This document shows positions 25,342 to 35,183 of a DNA stretch of 64,000 bases, piece by piece; the stretch's first letter is position 1; every line of letters starts with the position of its first letter. This DNA comes from Cyclobacteriaceae bacterium (lineage in GTDB: Bacteria; Bacteroidota; Bacteroidia; Cytophagales; Cyclobacteriaceae), in contig JALONI010000014.1 in NCBI GenBank assembly GCA_025455015.1, positions 24,558 to 88,557 of the forward strand. Direction: 5' to 3'. A program made the translations under genes and the position numbers. The notes below the pieces were generated by a model that was not told where the DNA came from, did not search any database, and saw nothing but the letters and a program-made list of their open reading frames with translations.

Positions 25342-26298
25342 CTACGCAAACCGTTTTCTGATCAACTCAACAAACTCTTCGTATTCTTCGCTTTCGGTGT
25401 CCCACTCGGGAAACGATTGCGTGACATAGGCCAACGCCTGAGGTAACGTGTCCATGGCATCCAGCCGCTCCACCGCCTGCGAAAAAATCTCAAAGTCACC
25501 ATGAAACAAAATCTTGGTGAACATGAATTTTTGATTGATCGTGAGGCTGTCTTTTATCCGGGCAATGCGTTGAAAATTTTCGGCCAGGGTGGTCTTGCCG
25601 TCACCGGCCGGTGCCACCACCGGCTTGGGTGCGTTTTTGACTGTGGTCGGCTTGGGGGGCGCAAGCCTGGTTTCGTAAAAGCGATCGGCCTGCACCGGCA
25701 GCATGGTGCCAAAGCGCCCCAGGTAGCCACCTACTTCTTCCGGTGCAAAATTCACCTCTTCCAAAATGCGATCCAGCAGGGCAAAGGCCTCGGTGGGCGA
25801 AACCGCCTGCCGTCCGCTGGCCGCCAACCGTTCGGCCAACCGATCCAACGGCCCGCGGTTGATGCGCAGGTACTTTACTTCTTGTCGTATCTCCGCCAGT
25901 TGAATTTCCTGCCCAAGGCGCTCCAGCGCGGAGGCATAGAAATCGTAGGGGTTCAAAATCAGATAGAGCGTTTGGCTAACGGCCTTCTTCAGGAGTGGCT
26001 GAAAGTCCTGCCGGGCAATAGAAATGTGATTGGACAAAAGATTTTGAAACTTGGCCAACGCCTCGCGTACCTCTGGATGGTCGTAATCAAAAAAGGGGCT
26101 TTGGAGTTTCTGGCCTTCGTGCTTCCAGGCCCTCAGCAACTCTCGGATAACGAAAAGATTGACTTGTTCCACCGGGCAAAGCCCGCGGATGTCAGCCCCG
26201 GTAATGCGGTCTCGCTGATTGAAAAAAGACGCTGTGACCTTGGAGGCGTAGTCATCGCTGTAGTCATCTATGGCCTTCAAGCTTAAGCGTTCGTCCAT
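25342..26298 (-). CDS. Conserved Bacteroidota protein of unknown function
   Basis: 318 residues, soluble, mainly helical, with a Pro/Lys linker (about residues 222-240, PPKPTTVKNAPKPVV) separating a longer N-terminal part from a short C-terminal helical domain ending in EEYEEFVELIRKRF. No catalytic motif recognised. It lies 76 bases downstream of glmS on the same strand and is convergent with rodA, 3 bases away. The shape resembles a two-domain scaffold or chaperone-like protein, but that is a guess. Confidence 0.65.
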   Translation of the reverse strand: MDERLSLKAIDDYSDDYASKVTASFFNQRDRITGADIRGLCPVEQVNLFVIRELLRAWKHEGQKLQSPFFDYDHPEVREALAKFQNLLSNHISIARQDFQPLLKKAVSQTLYLILNPYDFYASALERLGQEIQLAEIRQEVKYLRINRGPLDRLAERLAASGRQAVSPTEAFALLDRILEEVNFAPEEVGGYLGRFGTMLPVQADRFYETRLAPPKPTTVKNAPKPVVAPAGDGKTTLAENFQRIARIKDSLTINQKFMFTKILFHGDFEIFSQAVERLDAMDTLPQALAYVTQSFPEWDTESEEYEEFVELIRKRFA

Positions 26299-26374
26299 GC
26301 GGTTTGAGTATTTGCTTGGGTAAAGATAGCATACACAGCCAACATCTCATCAGCACCTCACCGGCCGCCTTTCC

Positions 26375-28210
26375 TTACTCCACGGTTACCGACTTGGCCA
26401 GGTTGCGGGGCTGGTCTACGTTGCATCCGCGCATCACGGCAATGTGGTATGAGAGCAACTGCAGGGGTATCACCGAGATCAGCGGAGTAAGCGACTCATG
26501 TGTGGGCGGCACTTCAATCACAAACTCCGACATCTTGGGGATCTGCGTATCGCCTTTCGTGACAACGGAAATGACACGGCCTTTGCGGGCCTTTACCTCT
26601 TGTATGTTCGAAACGATTTTTTCATAGGAACTGTCTCGCGTGGCAATAAACACCACGGGCATCTCCTCGTCAATCAGCGCAATGGGACCGTGTTTCATTT
26701 CCGCAGCCGGGTAGCCCTCGGCATGGATGTACGATATCTCCTTTAGCTTAAGCGCACCCTCCAACGCCACCGGAAAGTTATAGCCACGGCCCAGGTACAA
26801 GAAGTTGGTGGCATCCTTGAAGATATCGGCAATGGTTTGAATTTGCGCGTTGAGCTTCAGCACTTCTTCCACCTTGGCGGGAATGTTCTCCATTTCGGTG
26901 AGAATCTCAATGAATTTTTGCTCGGTGATGGAGCCTTTGCGCTGGGCTACCGTCAGGGCAATCATGTTGAGCACGGTAAGCTGGGCGGTGAAGGCCTTGG
27001 TGCTGGCCACCCCGATTTCAGGCCCCGCGTGCGTGTATGCGCCTGCGTGGGTAAGCCGCGGAATGCTGGACCCCACCACGTTGCAAACGCCAAAAATGAT
27101 GGCCCCTTTTGACTTGGCCAATTCAATGGCCGCCAGCGTATCGGCCGTTTCGCCCGACTGGGAAATCGCAATGACCACATCGCCCTCGCGGATGACGGGG
27201 TTGCGGTAGCGAAACTCCGAGGCGTACTCTACCTCTACCGGTATGCGGCAATACTCTTCAAAAAAATACTCCGCCACCAACCCGGCATGCCAACTGGTGC
27301 CGCAGGCAACAATCAGGATGCGGTCGGCATTAACCAGTTTATTGATATACTCGCGCAAGCCGCCCAACACCAAACGGCCCGAGGTAGCGTCCAAACGGCC
27401 GCGCATACAGTCCTTGATCGAGCGCGACTGCTCAAAAATCTCTTTCAGCATGAAGTGCTCATAGCCCCCTTTCTCAATGGACTCCAATTCCAAATCCACC
27501 GTTTGCACGTAGGGTGTTAATGGCAAGTTAGCCGTATTCTTAATGGTCAGCTTCCCGTTGTTGATAATGGCTATTTCCTGGTCATTTAAATACACCACTT
27601 CGTTGGTGTACTCAATGATGGGGGTAGCATCGGAGGCCATGAAAAATTCCCCTTTGCCCACGCCCACCACTAAGGGGCTTCCTTTGCGGGCGGCAATCAG
27701 CAGGTTAGGGTCTTCGAGCGACATAACCACGATGGCATAGGCACCCACCACCTTGGTCAGTGCCAGGCGCACGGCTTCGTCCAGCGAACACTTCTCGTTT
27801 TCCTTGATGTCTTCAATGAAGTGGATGAACACTTCGGTATCTGTTTCGCTCAAAAAGCGATGTCCTTTACGCAGGAGCTCTTGCTTGAGCGCGTTGTAGT
27901 TCTCAATGATGCCATTGTGGATGATGGCCAGTTTTTTGGTGGCCGAGTAGTGCGGGTGGGCATTCTCATCGTTGGGTTCGCCATGCGTGGCCCAGCGGGT
28001 GTGGCCCATGCCAATGGTGCTGTTCAGGGACAGGTCTTTCAGGTAGGCTTCCAACTCCGAAACCTTTCCCTTTTTTTTGTAAACATTCAATCCCCCATTG
28101 AGCAGGGCAATTCCCGTGCTGTCATAGCCCCGGTACTCCAGTCGTTTCAATCCTTTGATGATGACGTCATGCGCCTGACGTTGGCCTACGTACGCAACAA
28201 TGCCACACAT
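26375..28210 (-). CDS. glmS: Glutamine-fructose-6-phosphate aminotransferase (isomerising)
   Basis: Makes glucosamine-6-phosphate, the first amino sugar for peptidoglycan and lipid A. 611 residues: N-terminal glutaminase domain starting MCGIVAYVG with Cys at position 2, GHTRWATHG and GIIENY; then two SIS domains (CGTSWHAG, ISQSGETADTL, GRGYNFPVALEGALKLKEI). The C-terminus DQPRNLAKSVTVE is standard. No glmS ribozyme or riboswitch can be expected or seen upstream: the DUF4270 gene is only 9 bases away, so they are cotranscribed. Confidence 0.98.
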   Translation of the reverse strand: MCGIVAYVGQRQAHDVIIKGLKRLEYRGYDSTGIALLNGGLNVYKKKGKVSELEAYLKDLSLNSTIGMGHTRWATHGEPNDENAHPHYSATKKLAIIHNGIIENYNALKQELLRKGHRFLSETDTEVFIHFIEDIKENEKCSLDEAVRLALTKVVGAYAIVVMSLEDPNLLIAARKGSPLVVGVGKGEFFMASDATPIIEYTNEVVYLNDQEIAIINNGKLTIKNTANLPLTPYVQTVDLELESIEKGGYEHFMLKEIFEQSRSIKDCMRGRLDATSGRLVLGGLREYINKLVNADRILIVACGTSWHAGLVAEYFFEEYCRIPVEVEYASEFRYRNPVIREGDVVIAISQSGETADTLAAIELAKSKGAIIFGVCNVVGSSIPRLTHAGAYTHAGPEIGVASTKAFTAQLTVLNMIALTVAQRKGSITEQKFIEILTEMENIPAKVEEVLKLNAQIQTIADIFKDATNFLYLGRGYNFPVALEGALKLKEISYIHAEGYPAAEMKHGPIALIDEEMPVVFIATRDSSYEKIVSNIQEVKARKGRVISVVTKGDTQIPKMSEFVIEVPPTHESLTPLISVIPLQLLSYHIAVMRGCNVDQPRNLAKSVTVE

Positions 28211-28219
28211 AGCTCAGGG

Positions 28220-29704
28220 TTAGGGGTTTCGGTTGATGGTCGGTTTGGTATAGAAAATCCTCAGCTTGATGTTTTGTCCGGAAAAGCCGACACGGCTCGC
28301 TGAACTGGATTCTATCGGATTTTGAAGGGCCAGCCCGAAATACCGGAACGCCTGCCCTTGTTTGACGGCCGTGGCCAGGGTTTGGGCGAGGCTCGTAATG
28401 AAACCGCTGTAGCGGGTATTGTCACTGTTCCTGGCTAACGAGATGTTTGTCCCCGTATCGCCTACGGGTATCAGCAAACTATCGGCCAGGTTAAACGGCT
28501 TCGAGCTAAAGCGGCCCGTGTACACTGACGGCAGCGCGGTTCTGCGAGTGACGTCAAAAAAATCAGTCCGGTTGTTTTTCGTGTCATCCATCACGCGCAA
28601 TTCCAGCGCGTTGGGGAGCGGCAGCGGCTGTGGCGCAACGGGATCAATCACCAACTCCACCGAGTTGAACGTGATGTTGGGTATGGTATCCAAAAAGGTG
28701 TAGAACTTTGAAAAGTCGATGCGTGTGTAGACCGGCACACCGCCTTGTACATAACATTGCTGATCGGGCGGGACAAACGCAGCGAAGGGGGGCTGCCCTT
28801 GAACTACGGACCCTGCCCGATCGGCCGAGACCGAGATGAAGTTGGTGACAAAGCCCCCACCCGCATTGAAGAGCGTAAAATCAGTCACCCGCCTGCGGGT
28901 GGTTACCACGCCCTCCACAGTTTCGGGAAAGGAATAGTACACACGCAGCCGCGTCTTGTTCCGGTTGGTGGTATCGGCACTGTACTGGGGGTTGATTCCG
29001 ACCAACTTATCCGCCCCCGATCCTTTGATGGCGAGCCCCTTGAATTTGCCGGTGAAATTAACGAAGCGCTGAAAGGTTTCTCCCCCTTCCAGCATGGTGG
29101 CAAACAAGCGGTTTGAAAACTCGGGGCTCATCTGTAACTCCACCGTATCAATGTCGCGCGAGCTGGGATTTGAAAAACGAGCCGGTTCAATGAAATAAGT
29201 ACCCTTGGCGACTGTATCGGGCAAGAACGCCCGGGTGGAAAAATTCCAGTACGGAATCTGTCTGAGCGTATCCACCAACTCAAAGGCAGAAAACTCCATC
29301 AACTCCGCAGCGTTGTTGCCCATGAAATAATAGTCAAATGCCAGGTTCAGCACCACGCGGTCAAGCGTAGCCCCCGTGGGAAGGGTGGCGGGATTGGTTG
29401 TATAAAACTGCGTGTAGGTTACGGCCTCCATCTTTCCGAGCTGGGGGTCGGTATAGCTGCCCATCAAAAAGCGGCTATTGTTGGTCAGCAACGAATCGCC
29501 CAAAAAAACATCGGCTGTCAGGGGCACTTCTATGTATGACACATCGAAACGATCCGGCCCTCGAAAACCGATCTGCTTGGATTCATCAATGCAGGAAACG
29601 ATAAAAAGGACAGCGGCAAAAACAACGGCTAGTTTAGCCCACCAAGTCTGTATAGAGGTTGTAAAACGATTCGGTGTAGTTGTCGTCTTTTTCAATGGTT
29701 TCAA
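28220..29704 (-). CDS. DUF4270 family lipoprotein
   Basis: 494 residues. After a basic N-terminus (KPLKKTTTTPNRF) comes a hydrophobic segment ending FIVSC, a lipobox with Cys near residue 38. The following GSYTDPQLGKMEAVTYTQF and TLDRVVLNLAF are hallmark segments of DUF4270, a surface beta-rich family restricted to Bacteroidota. The start lies 71 bases inside the preceding glgA-like gene; no in-frame start exists closer to the signal, so a real overlap is likely. Position between a glycogen synthase-like gene and glmS is common in the phylum. Confidence 0.9.
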   Translation of the reverse strand: MKPLKKTTTTPNRFTTSIQTWWAKLAVVFAAVLFIVSCIDESKQIGFRGPDRFDVSYIEVPLTADVFLGDSLLTNNSRFLMGSYTDPQLGKMEAVTYTQFYTTNPATLPTGATLDRVVLNLAFDYYFMGNNAAELMEFSAFELVDTLRQIPYWNFSTRAFLPDTVAKGTYFIEPARFSNPSSRDIDTVELQMSPEFSNRLFATMLEGGETFQRFVNFTGKFKGLAIKGSGADKLVGINPQYSADTTNRNKTRLRVYYSFPETVEGVVTTRRRVTDFTLFNAGGGFVTNFISVSADRAGSVVQGQPPFAAFVPPDQQCYVQGGVPVYTRIDFSKFYTFLDTIPNITFNSVELVIDPVAPQPLPLPNALELRVMDDTKNNRTDFFDVTRRTALPSVYTGRFSSKPFNLADSLLIPVGDTGTNISLARNSDNTRYSGFITSLAQTLATAVKQGQAFRYFGLALQNPIESSSASRVGFSGQNIKLRIFYTKPTINRNP

Positions 29705-30437
29705 CTTTCTTCTCTTTAATCTTCTTAACTAAACCTTCCAGCTTCTTATTGTCCCCCGCCACGGAAACCAGATCGGAAAACTGAGCACCCAATTTGATGA
29801 ACCCTTCGTAGTCGCCTGTTTTCAGGTGGCCCAGCATGTTGTCTTCAATGTCCATCATCTTCACTTTGCCCATCAGGTCGCCCTTGAACTTGTGGCTGAA
29901 GCTGTTGTTGTAGATGGTGAAAACGGTTTTGGCGTTTTTGAACAGCGGGTCGTTCTTGTACGTGGTTTTCAGGTACAAGGGTATGAAGCTGGTGATCCAA
30001 TCGTTGCAATGGACGATGTCCGGAGCCCAGCCCAGTTTTCGCACCGTTTCGATCACGCCCTTGCAGAAAAAGATGGCGCGCTCGTCATTGTCTTCGTAAA
30101 ACCGGTTTTCCTTGTCATGAAACACGGATTTGCGATGAAAGTAATCTTCGTTGTCGATAAAATATACTTGCAGCTTGGCGTTGGGGATGGAGGCCACCTT
30201 GATGATGAGCGGCTTTTCTTCATCGCCCACCGAAATGTTGATGCCCGACAGGCGGACCACTTCGTGCAATCGGTTTTTTCGCTCGTTGATGATGCCAAAG
30301 CGGGGCACCAGGATGCGTATTTCCATGCCCTTTTCCTGCATGGCTTGGGGCAATTTGCGAACAAATTCGGCCACCTCCGTAGTCTGTAGAAAAGGGTTGA
30401 TCTCGCTGGCTACATATAAAATTCTGATTTTCGACAT
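29634..30437 (-). CDS. Glycogen/starch synthase-like GT5 N-terminal domain protein
   Basis: About 267 residues from ATG 30437 (an in-frame ATG two codons upstream is also possible). The sequence covers only the N-terminal Rossmann domain of GT5 glycogen synthases: ILYVASEINPFLQTTEVAEF (with the ADP-glucose-binding KxGGL replaced by TEVAEF), DIVHCNDWITSFIPLYLK and TVFTIYNNSF. The C-terminal catalytic domain with the E-X7-E motif is absent, so full synthase activity is unlikely. Such short forms are frequent in Bacteroidota and keep this neighbourhood. It ends in KKVETIEKDDNYTESF and overlaps DUF4270. Confidence 0.85.
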   Translation of the reverse strand: MSKIRILYVASEINPFLQTTEVAEFVRKLPQAMQEKGMEIRILVPRFGIINERKNRLHEVVRLSGINISVGDEEKPLIIKVASIPNAKLQVYFIDNEDYFHRKSVFHDKENRFYEDNDERAIFFCKGVIETVRKLGWAPDIVHCNDWITSFIPLYLKTTYKNDPLFKNAKTVFTIYNNSFSHKFKGDLMGKVKMMDIEDNMLGHLKTGDYEGFIKLGAQFSDLVSVAGDNKKLEGLVKKIKEKKVETIEKDDNYTESFYNLYTDLVG

Positions 30438-30526
30438 ACGCATGATTTTGGGTTCGAACGAAAAAAGCGAACGACAAAAGTACGGAAAATTAACCCCCCG
30501 TTCAACTAATCGTGGCAGATAAGGCC

Positions 30527-30534
30527 TATCTTTG
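30527..30534 (+). promoter_or_regulatory. Bacteroidota -7 box for panC
   Basis: TATCTTTG matches TAnnTTTG. It lies 23 bases upstream of the TTG start and rules out in-frame starts at or above this point. Confidence 0.6.
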
Positions 30535-30556
30535 CACCCCTAAAAAGACGGTCAAA

Positions 30557-31399
30557 TTGCAGGTTTTCAGCGAAATATCCGCGCTCCGCTCCTTTCTCGC
30601 CCCCCTGCGCTCGCCCTCCCGGCCCATTGGCCTCGTGCCCACCATGGGCGCCCTCCATGCCGGCCACTTGGCCCTGATCGCGCAAAGCAAACAACACAAC
30701 CCGCTAACGGTGGCAAGCATCTTTGTCAACCCGACCCAATTCAACAACGCGGCCGACCTGGAAAAATACCCCCGCATGCCCGAAGCGGACACTGCCATGC
30801 TGCAGGCCGCAGGATGCGATGTGCTGTTTTGTCCTTCAGTAGCCGAAATGTACCCGGTTCCGTCTGCGCTGACGATGGACTTTGGCAACCTCAACCGGAT
30901 ATTGGAAGGGGAGTTTCGCCCGGGCCACTTCAGCGGGGTGGGTCTGGTGGTGGCCAAGCTGTTCAACATCGTACAACCCGCGCGCGCCTATTTTGGCCAA
31001 AAGGACTTTCAGCAACTGATGGTGATACGGCAACTGGTGAGCGAGCTATGCATCCCGGTGGAGGTGATGGCGGTGCCCACGCTGCGCGAGCCTGACGGAT
31101 TGGCGATGTCTTCACGTAATTTGCGGCTGACTCCGGCAGAGCGAGCCAAGGCACCCGTCTTTTACGAAACGCTCCAATACGCCCAAGCCGCCATCAAAAC
31201 AAAAAAGCCGTGGAGCGAAATCCGCCAGGAGGCGGCCATGAAAGTAGCCGCTACCGGTTTTCGGCTGGAATACCTGGCCCTGGCCACCCAACCAAACTTT
31301 CAGTTGACCGAAAACGTTACGGACTCACAGCCAAAAGTATTGTTGATTGCGGGCTACGCAGGCAACGTACGTTTAATTGATAATTTGATCATCGAATGA
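30557..31399 (+). CDS. panC: Pantothenate synthetase
   Basis: Joins pantoate and beta-alanine using ATP. The 280 residues from TTG 30557 equal the normal family length and begin [10 protein letters not shown]; the longer frame would include the promoter. Motifs: [15 protein letters not shown] with the HxGH nucleotide-binding signature, [27 protein letters not shown] and the KMSKS-like MSSRN. It overlaps panD (ATGA), so product and substrate-supplying enzyme are coupled. Confidence 0.96.
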   Translation: MQVFSEISALRSFLAPLRSPSRPIGLVPTMGALHAGHLALIAQSKQHNPLTVASIFVNPTQFNNAADLEKYPRMPEADTAMLQAAGCDVLFCPSVAEMYPVPSALTMDFGNLNRILEGEFRPGHFSGVGLVVAKLFNIVQPARAYFGQKDFQQLMVIRQLVSELCIPVEVMAVPTLREPDGLAMSSRNLRLTPAERAKAPVFYETLQYAQAAIKTKKPWSEIRQEAAMKVAATGFRLEYLALATQPNFQLTENVTDSQPKVLLIAGYAGNVRLIDNLIIE

Positions 31400-31743
31400 G
31401 AATTGAAGTCCTCAAGTCCAAAATACACCGCGCCAAAATCACGCAGGCCGAACTCCACTACGTGGGCAGCATTACCATTGACGAAACGCTGATGAAGGCC
31501 GCCAACCTGATTGAGGGCGAAAAAGTACAAGTGGTGAACATCAGCAATGGCGAGCGCCTGGAGACGTACGTGATCCGCGGAGAGGCCAACAGCGGTACGG
31601 TGTGCCTCAACGGCCCCGCAGCGCGCAAAGCGCAGGTAGGCGATTTGGTGATCATCATCTCGTATGCTTCGCTTGACGTGGACGAAGCCCGGTTGTTCAA
31701 GCCGTGGATTGTCTTCCCTGATCCCGATAACCGCCTGCCGTGA
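31396..31743 (+). CDS. panD: Aspartate 1-decarboxylase
   Basis: Makes beta-alanine for PanC. 115-residue proenzyme with the self-cleavage site Gly-Ser in [11 protein letters not shown] (cleavage before Ser25 forms the pyruvoyl group). NGPAAR and [10 protein letters not shown] are also conserved. It overlaps panC and the following flippase-like gene by 4 bases each. Confidence 0.98.
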   Translation: MRIEVLKSKIHRAKITQAELHYVGSITIDETLMKAANLIEGEKVQVVNISNGERLETYVIRGEANSGTVCLNGPAARKAQVGDLVIIISYASLDVDEARLFKPWIVFPDPDNRLP

Positions 31744-32738
31744 GCGAAAAGCTGCGTTCGCTGGCTACGTACATGGCCATGGTGGCCCTCACGGCCTTGT
31801 TGCTGTGGCTCTCGCTTCGGTCGCTGGCTGTGGGCGAGGGGCAAGACAAAGGGGCCTTTTTATGGGCTACCTGGTCCAAATCGGACAAAGTTTATTTGTT
31901 GCTGATGGCCGTAGTGGCCATGGTCAGCCACGTGCTGCGCGCGGAGCGATGGCGCATGCTGCTGCGGCCCACCGGCCACGCGGTGTCGTTGACTGCCAGT
32001 TTTCTGTCGCTGATGATCGGCTACCTGGTCAACCTCGCCATCCCCCGGGGGGGTGAAATTTCGCGCTGTGTGAATTTGCGACAACTTGAAAAAACCCCGG
32101 TAGAAATCAGCTTCGGCACCGTGGTGGTGGAGCGCATCGTGGATGTGCTTTGCTTGCTCCTGCTATTGGCCCTTGCGTTCGCGGTGGAGTGGGACAAACT
32201 CTTCTTCTTTATTCAATCGCTTCCTTGGCGCAGCGAGGGGGCCCTTCCCTGGCCGTGGATACTGGCGCTGTCGGGGGCTTTGCTGCTGGCCGTGGTAGCG
32301 TACCGTTGGGCCCGCAAACATGCGCGCATGCAACAAATCATCCGCGGTTTTCGCGATGGGCTCTTGTCGGTGGCCAAGCTGAACAACAAATGGCTTTTTG
32401 TCGGCTACTCCATCGCCATTTGGGCACTCTATTTTTTGATGTCGTATTTTATCGTGCTGGCGTTTCCCGAGACGAGCCGGCTGGGCCCCGGGGCCGTACT
32501 GACCTTGTTTGCCATCGGCTCCATTGCCATGGCGGCCCCGCTGCCGGGGGGTGCCGGTTCTTACCACACGCTGGTGCCGTTAGGGCTGGTGGCCCTCTAT
32601 GCACTGCCGGAAGCCGATGCCATTGCGTTTGTGTTTGTCTTCCATGCCTGGCAAACGTTCATCATGATTGTGGCCGGCATACTATCTTTGGCTGTCAGCT
32701 ATGCGCTTATCCGATGGAAAAAACCGAATCCAAAATAA
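31740..32738 (+). CDS. Flippase-like membrane protein (LPG synthase TM / UPF0104)
   Basis: 332 residues with about eight transmembrane helices. The conserved pattern of the lysylphosphatidylglycerol-synthase TM region is present: [40 protein letters not shown] and a late [12 protein letters not shown]. Such proteins are predicted lipid flippases. There is no C-terminal acyl-tRNA transferase domain. GTG start overlaps the panD stop; the 3' end overlaps rfaE2 by 25 bases. Confidence 0.88.
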   Translation: MSEKLRSLATYMAMVALTALLLWLSLRSLAVGEGQDKGAFLWATWSKSDKVYLLLMAVVAMVSHVLRAERWRMLLRPTGHAVSLTASFLSLMIGYLVNLAIPRGGEISRCVNLRQLEKTPVEISFGTVVVERIVDVLCLLLLLALAFAVEWDKLFFFIQSLPWRSEGALPWPWILALSGALLLAVVAYRWARKHARMQQIIRGFRDGLLSVAKLNNKWLFVGYSIAIWALYFLMSYFIVLAFPETSRLGPGAVLTLFAIGSIAMAAPLPGGAGSYHTLVPLGLVALYALPEADAIAFVFVFHAWQTFIMIVAGILSLAVSYALIRWKKPNPK

Positions 32739-33196
32739 AACCCTGGCCCGAAGCCAAAGCGTTGGTCAAAAAGTGGCAGGCCGAAGGCCAAAATGTGGTC
32801 TTCACCAACGGATGCTTTGATTTGCTGCATCTGGGGCACGTAGACTATCTGGAAAAAGCACGCCATTTGGGCGACAAACTGGTTTTGGGCCTCAACACCG
32901 ATGACTCCGTGAGCCGTTTCAAGGGGCCTCAGCGCCCCATCCAAGACCAGGCTTCCCGGGCCAGGGTGCTGGCTGCCTTGGCGTTTGTGGATCTGGTGGT
33001 TTTGTTCGATGAGGATACACCCTTACATTTGATCAGCGAACTGGTGCCCAACACCTTGGTAAAAGGAAGTGACTATTTGGCAGAGAACATCGTTGGCGCG
33101 GATGTTGTTAAACGAGCAGGAGGGCACGTAAAAACGATTGACTTTGTGCCCGGGTACTCCACTACCCGACTCGTGGAAAAGATTAGAAAAGATTAA
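32714..33196 (+). CDS. rfaE2: D-glycero-beta-D-manno-heptose 1-phosphate adenylyltransferase-like (RfaE2)
   Basis: 160 residues comprising one nucleotidyltransferase domain: VVFTNGCFDLLHLGHVDYL holds the HxGH site, then GLNTDDSVSRFKGPQRP and GYSTTRLVEKIRK. It corresponds to the C-terminal half of HldE; the kinase half is not nearby. ATG 32714 gives the normal N-terminus; the longer upstream frame is an artefact of the overlapping flippase gene. Activates heptose for lipopolysaccharide or, in some Bacteroidota, another phosphosugar. Confidence 0.93.
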   Translation: MEKTESKIKPWPEAKALVKKWQAEGQNVVFTNGCFDLLHLGHVDYLEKARHLGDKLVLGLNTDDSVSRFKGPQRPIQDQASRARVLAALAFVDLVVLFDEDTPLHLISELVPNTLVKGSDYLAENIVGADVVKRAGGHVKTIDFVPGYSTTRLVEKIRKD

Positions 33197-33210
33197 ATAC
33201 GAAATAGACT

Positions 33211-33915
33211 ATGGGATTTGGAGCGTTAATCATCGGTGTGTTTTTCATGATCGTGGGCATGATTGTCAGCTCGCGCTTGAAACGCAAGTTCAAAGAGTAT
33301 TCGCAAATTCAGTTGGCCCGCGACCTGACAGGCGCAGAAGTGGCCCGCCTCATGCTGACCGACAGCGGTATCCGCGATGTTCAGGTGGTGTGTGTGCAGG
33401 GACAGTTGACCGACCATTACAACCCGGCCGACCGAACGGTGAACCTGAGCGAGGCTGTGTACCACGGGCGCAACGCAGCCGCCACGGCTGTTGCCGCGCA
33501 CGAATGCGGCCACGCAGTACAGCACGCCACCGCCTATAGCATGTTGCAATTCCGCTCGGCCATGGTGCCGATCCAAAACGTCAGTGGCCAAGTCCTCAAC
33601 TTTATGATGATGGCCATGATGTTTGGTAGCTTTTTTGCCGGCAGTTTCTTGCCCTGGAAAACAGCCTTGTTGATCATCATTGCGTGTTATGCCGTATTTG
33701 CTCTTTTTGCCCTCGTTACTTTGCCGGTGGAATTTGATGCCAGCAAACGCGCCTTGGCTTGGGTAAAGACTCGCAACATTGTAAACCCCAAAGAATATGA
33801 CATGGCGCAAGACGCGCTCAAATGGGCGGCCATGACATACGTAGTGGCGGCCATCGGTGCCGTTACCACGTTGATCTATTACGTCATGATGTTCCTTGGA
33901 TCAGACCGGGAATAA
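33211..33915 (+). CDS. Membrane zinc metallopeptidase (YugP-like)
   Basis: 234 residues. N-terminal helix (about 3-20), a cytoplasm- or periplasm-facing domain with the zinc motif AAHECGHAVQHATAYS (HExxH), then three further helices. DHYNPADRTVNLSEAVYHG before the motif and the long C-terminal membrane part match the neutral zinc metallopeptidase family 2 (YugP). Substrate unknown. It is followed by a strong terminator, closing the pan operon. Confidence 0.92.
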   Translation: MGFGALIIGVFFMIVGMIVSSRLKRKFKEYSQIQLARDLTGAEVARLMLTDSGIRDVQVVCVQGQLTDHYNPADRTVNLSEAVYHGRNAAATAVAAHECGHAVQHATAYSMLQFRSAMVPIQNVSGQVLNFMMMAMMFGSFFAGSFLPWKTALLIIIACYAVFALFALVTLPVEFDASKRALAWVKTRNIVNPKEYDMAQDALKWAAMTYVVAAIGAVTTLIYYVMMFLGSDRE

Positions 33916-33933
33916 CCCGCGATGAGCCCGCCT

Positions 33934-33972
33934 GTAAAGCCTGGACATTTTGTTCAGGCTTTACTTTTTTTT
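33934..33972 (+). terminator. Rho-independent terminator of the pan/zinc-peptidase operon
   Basis: GTAAAGCCTG and CAGGCTTTAC form a perfect 10-base stem with an 11-base loop, followed by eight T residues. Confidence 0.92.
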
Positions 33973-34022
33973 AACCCCCAAACAACTGAGTTTTACAGGC
34001 GTTTATCCTCAAAGACGTAATC

Positions 34023-35162
34023 ATGGATTTTCAACTGACCGAAGAACAATTGACCGTACAGCAAGCCGCGCGCGACTTCGCCCAAAACGAACTGTTGCCG
34101 GGTGTGATTGAACGCGACACCCATCAGCAATTTCCGGCCGCGCAAATAAAAAAAATGGGGGAGCTGGGCTTCATGGGCATGATGACCGACCCGAAATACA
34201 ACGGAGGCGGCATGGATACGCTCAGCTATGTGTTGGCCATGGAGGAAATATCCAAGGTCGATGCTTCCGCTTCGGTTTGTATGTCAGTCAACAATTCGCT
34301 GGTGGCCTGGGGTATTGAAAAGTACGGCAATGAAGATCAGAAGCAGCGGTTTCTGACCAAACTCGCCACAGGCGAAAAAATTGGCGCCTTTTGCCTTTCT
34401 GAACCCGAGGCAGGATCGGACGCCACCAGCCAGCAAACAACAGCCGAAGACAAGGGCGATTACTATTTGCTGAATGGCACCAAAAACTGGATCACCAACG
34501 GAAACAGTGCCGGTATCTACATCGTCATTGCGCAAACAGATGCCAGCAAGAAACACAAAGGCATTAACGCCCTGATTGTGGAAAAAGGGATGCCCGGGTT
34601 TGTGGTCGGAAAAAAAGAAGATAAGATGGGCATCCGCGGATCGGATACCCATTCGCTGATGTTTACGGATGTGAAGGTGCCAAAGGCCAACCGGATTGGA
34701 GAGGATGGCTTTGGCTTTTCGTTTGCGATGACCACGCTAAACGGAGGCAGGATCGGCATTGCGGCCCAGGCCTTGGGCATTGCTTCGGGCGCCTTTGAGC
34801 TGGCCCTGAAATACAGCAAAGAACGCAAAGCCTTTGGCAAACCGATTTCACAGCACCAGGCCATCCAGTTTAAGTTGGCCGAGATGGCCACCCAGATTGA
34901 GGCCGCGCGCTTCTTGGTTTGGCAGGCCGCGTGGCTCAAAGACCAGAAAAAAGATTTTGTGAAAGCGGCTGCCATGGCAAAATTGTATGCTTCGCAAATC
35001 GCGCAGGAAGTGACCACCGAGGCCGTGCAGATACACGGTGGGTATGGATACGTGAAGGAGTTTCATGTAGAGCGTTTGATGCGCGATGCCAAAATCACCC
35101 AGATCTACGAAGGCACCACCGAAATACAAAAGATGGTCATTTCACGGGAGTTACTTCGCTAA
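34023..35162 (+). CDS. Acyl-CoA dehydrogenase (short/medium-chain type)
   Basis: FAD enzyme for the first step of beta-oxidation, 379 residues. Segments include the N-terminal FQLTEEQLTVQQAARDFA, FCLSEPEAGSDA (FAD/substrate loop), ERKAFGKPISQHQAIQ and the catalytic-Glu motif IYEGTTEIQKMVISRELL. The catalytic Glu position near the C-terminus is that of butyryl/short-chain enzymes. The gene stands alone after a terminator and is followed by a repeat array. Confidence 0.96.
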   Translation: MDFQLTEEQLTVQQAARDFAQNELLPGVIERDTHQQFPAAQIKKMGELGFMGMMTDPKYNGGGMDTLSYVLAMEEISKVDASASVCMSVNNSLVAWGIEKYGNEDQKQRFLTKLATGEKIGAFCLSEPEAGSDATSQQTTAEDKGDYYLLNGTKNWITNGNSAGIYIVIAQTDASKKHKGINALIVEKGMPGFVVGKKEDKMGIRGSDTHSLMFTDVKVPKANRIGEDGFGFSFAMTTLNGGRIGIAAQALGIASGAFELALKYSKERKAFGKPISQHQAIQFKLAEMATQIEAARFLVWQAAWLKDQKKDFVKAAAMAKLYASQIAQEVTTEAVQIHGGYGYVKEFHVERLMRDAKITQIYEGTTEIQKMVISRELLR

Positions 35163-35183
35163 GGCGTAGTTCAGGCGGTGACT

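Noticed and set aside
32150..32713. Upstream extension of the rfaE2 frame
   Set aside because: It lies in another frame of the flippase-like gene and shows no homology; the ATG at 32714 gives the standard N-terminus.
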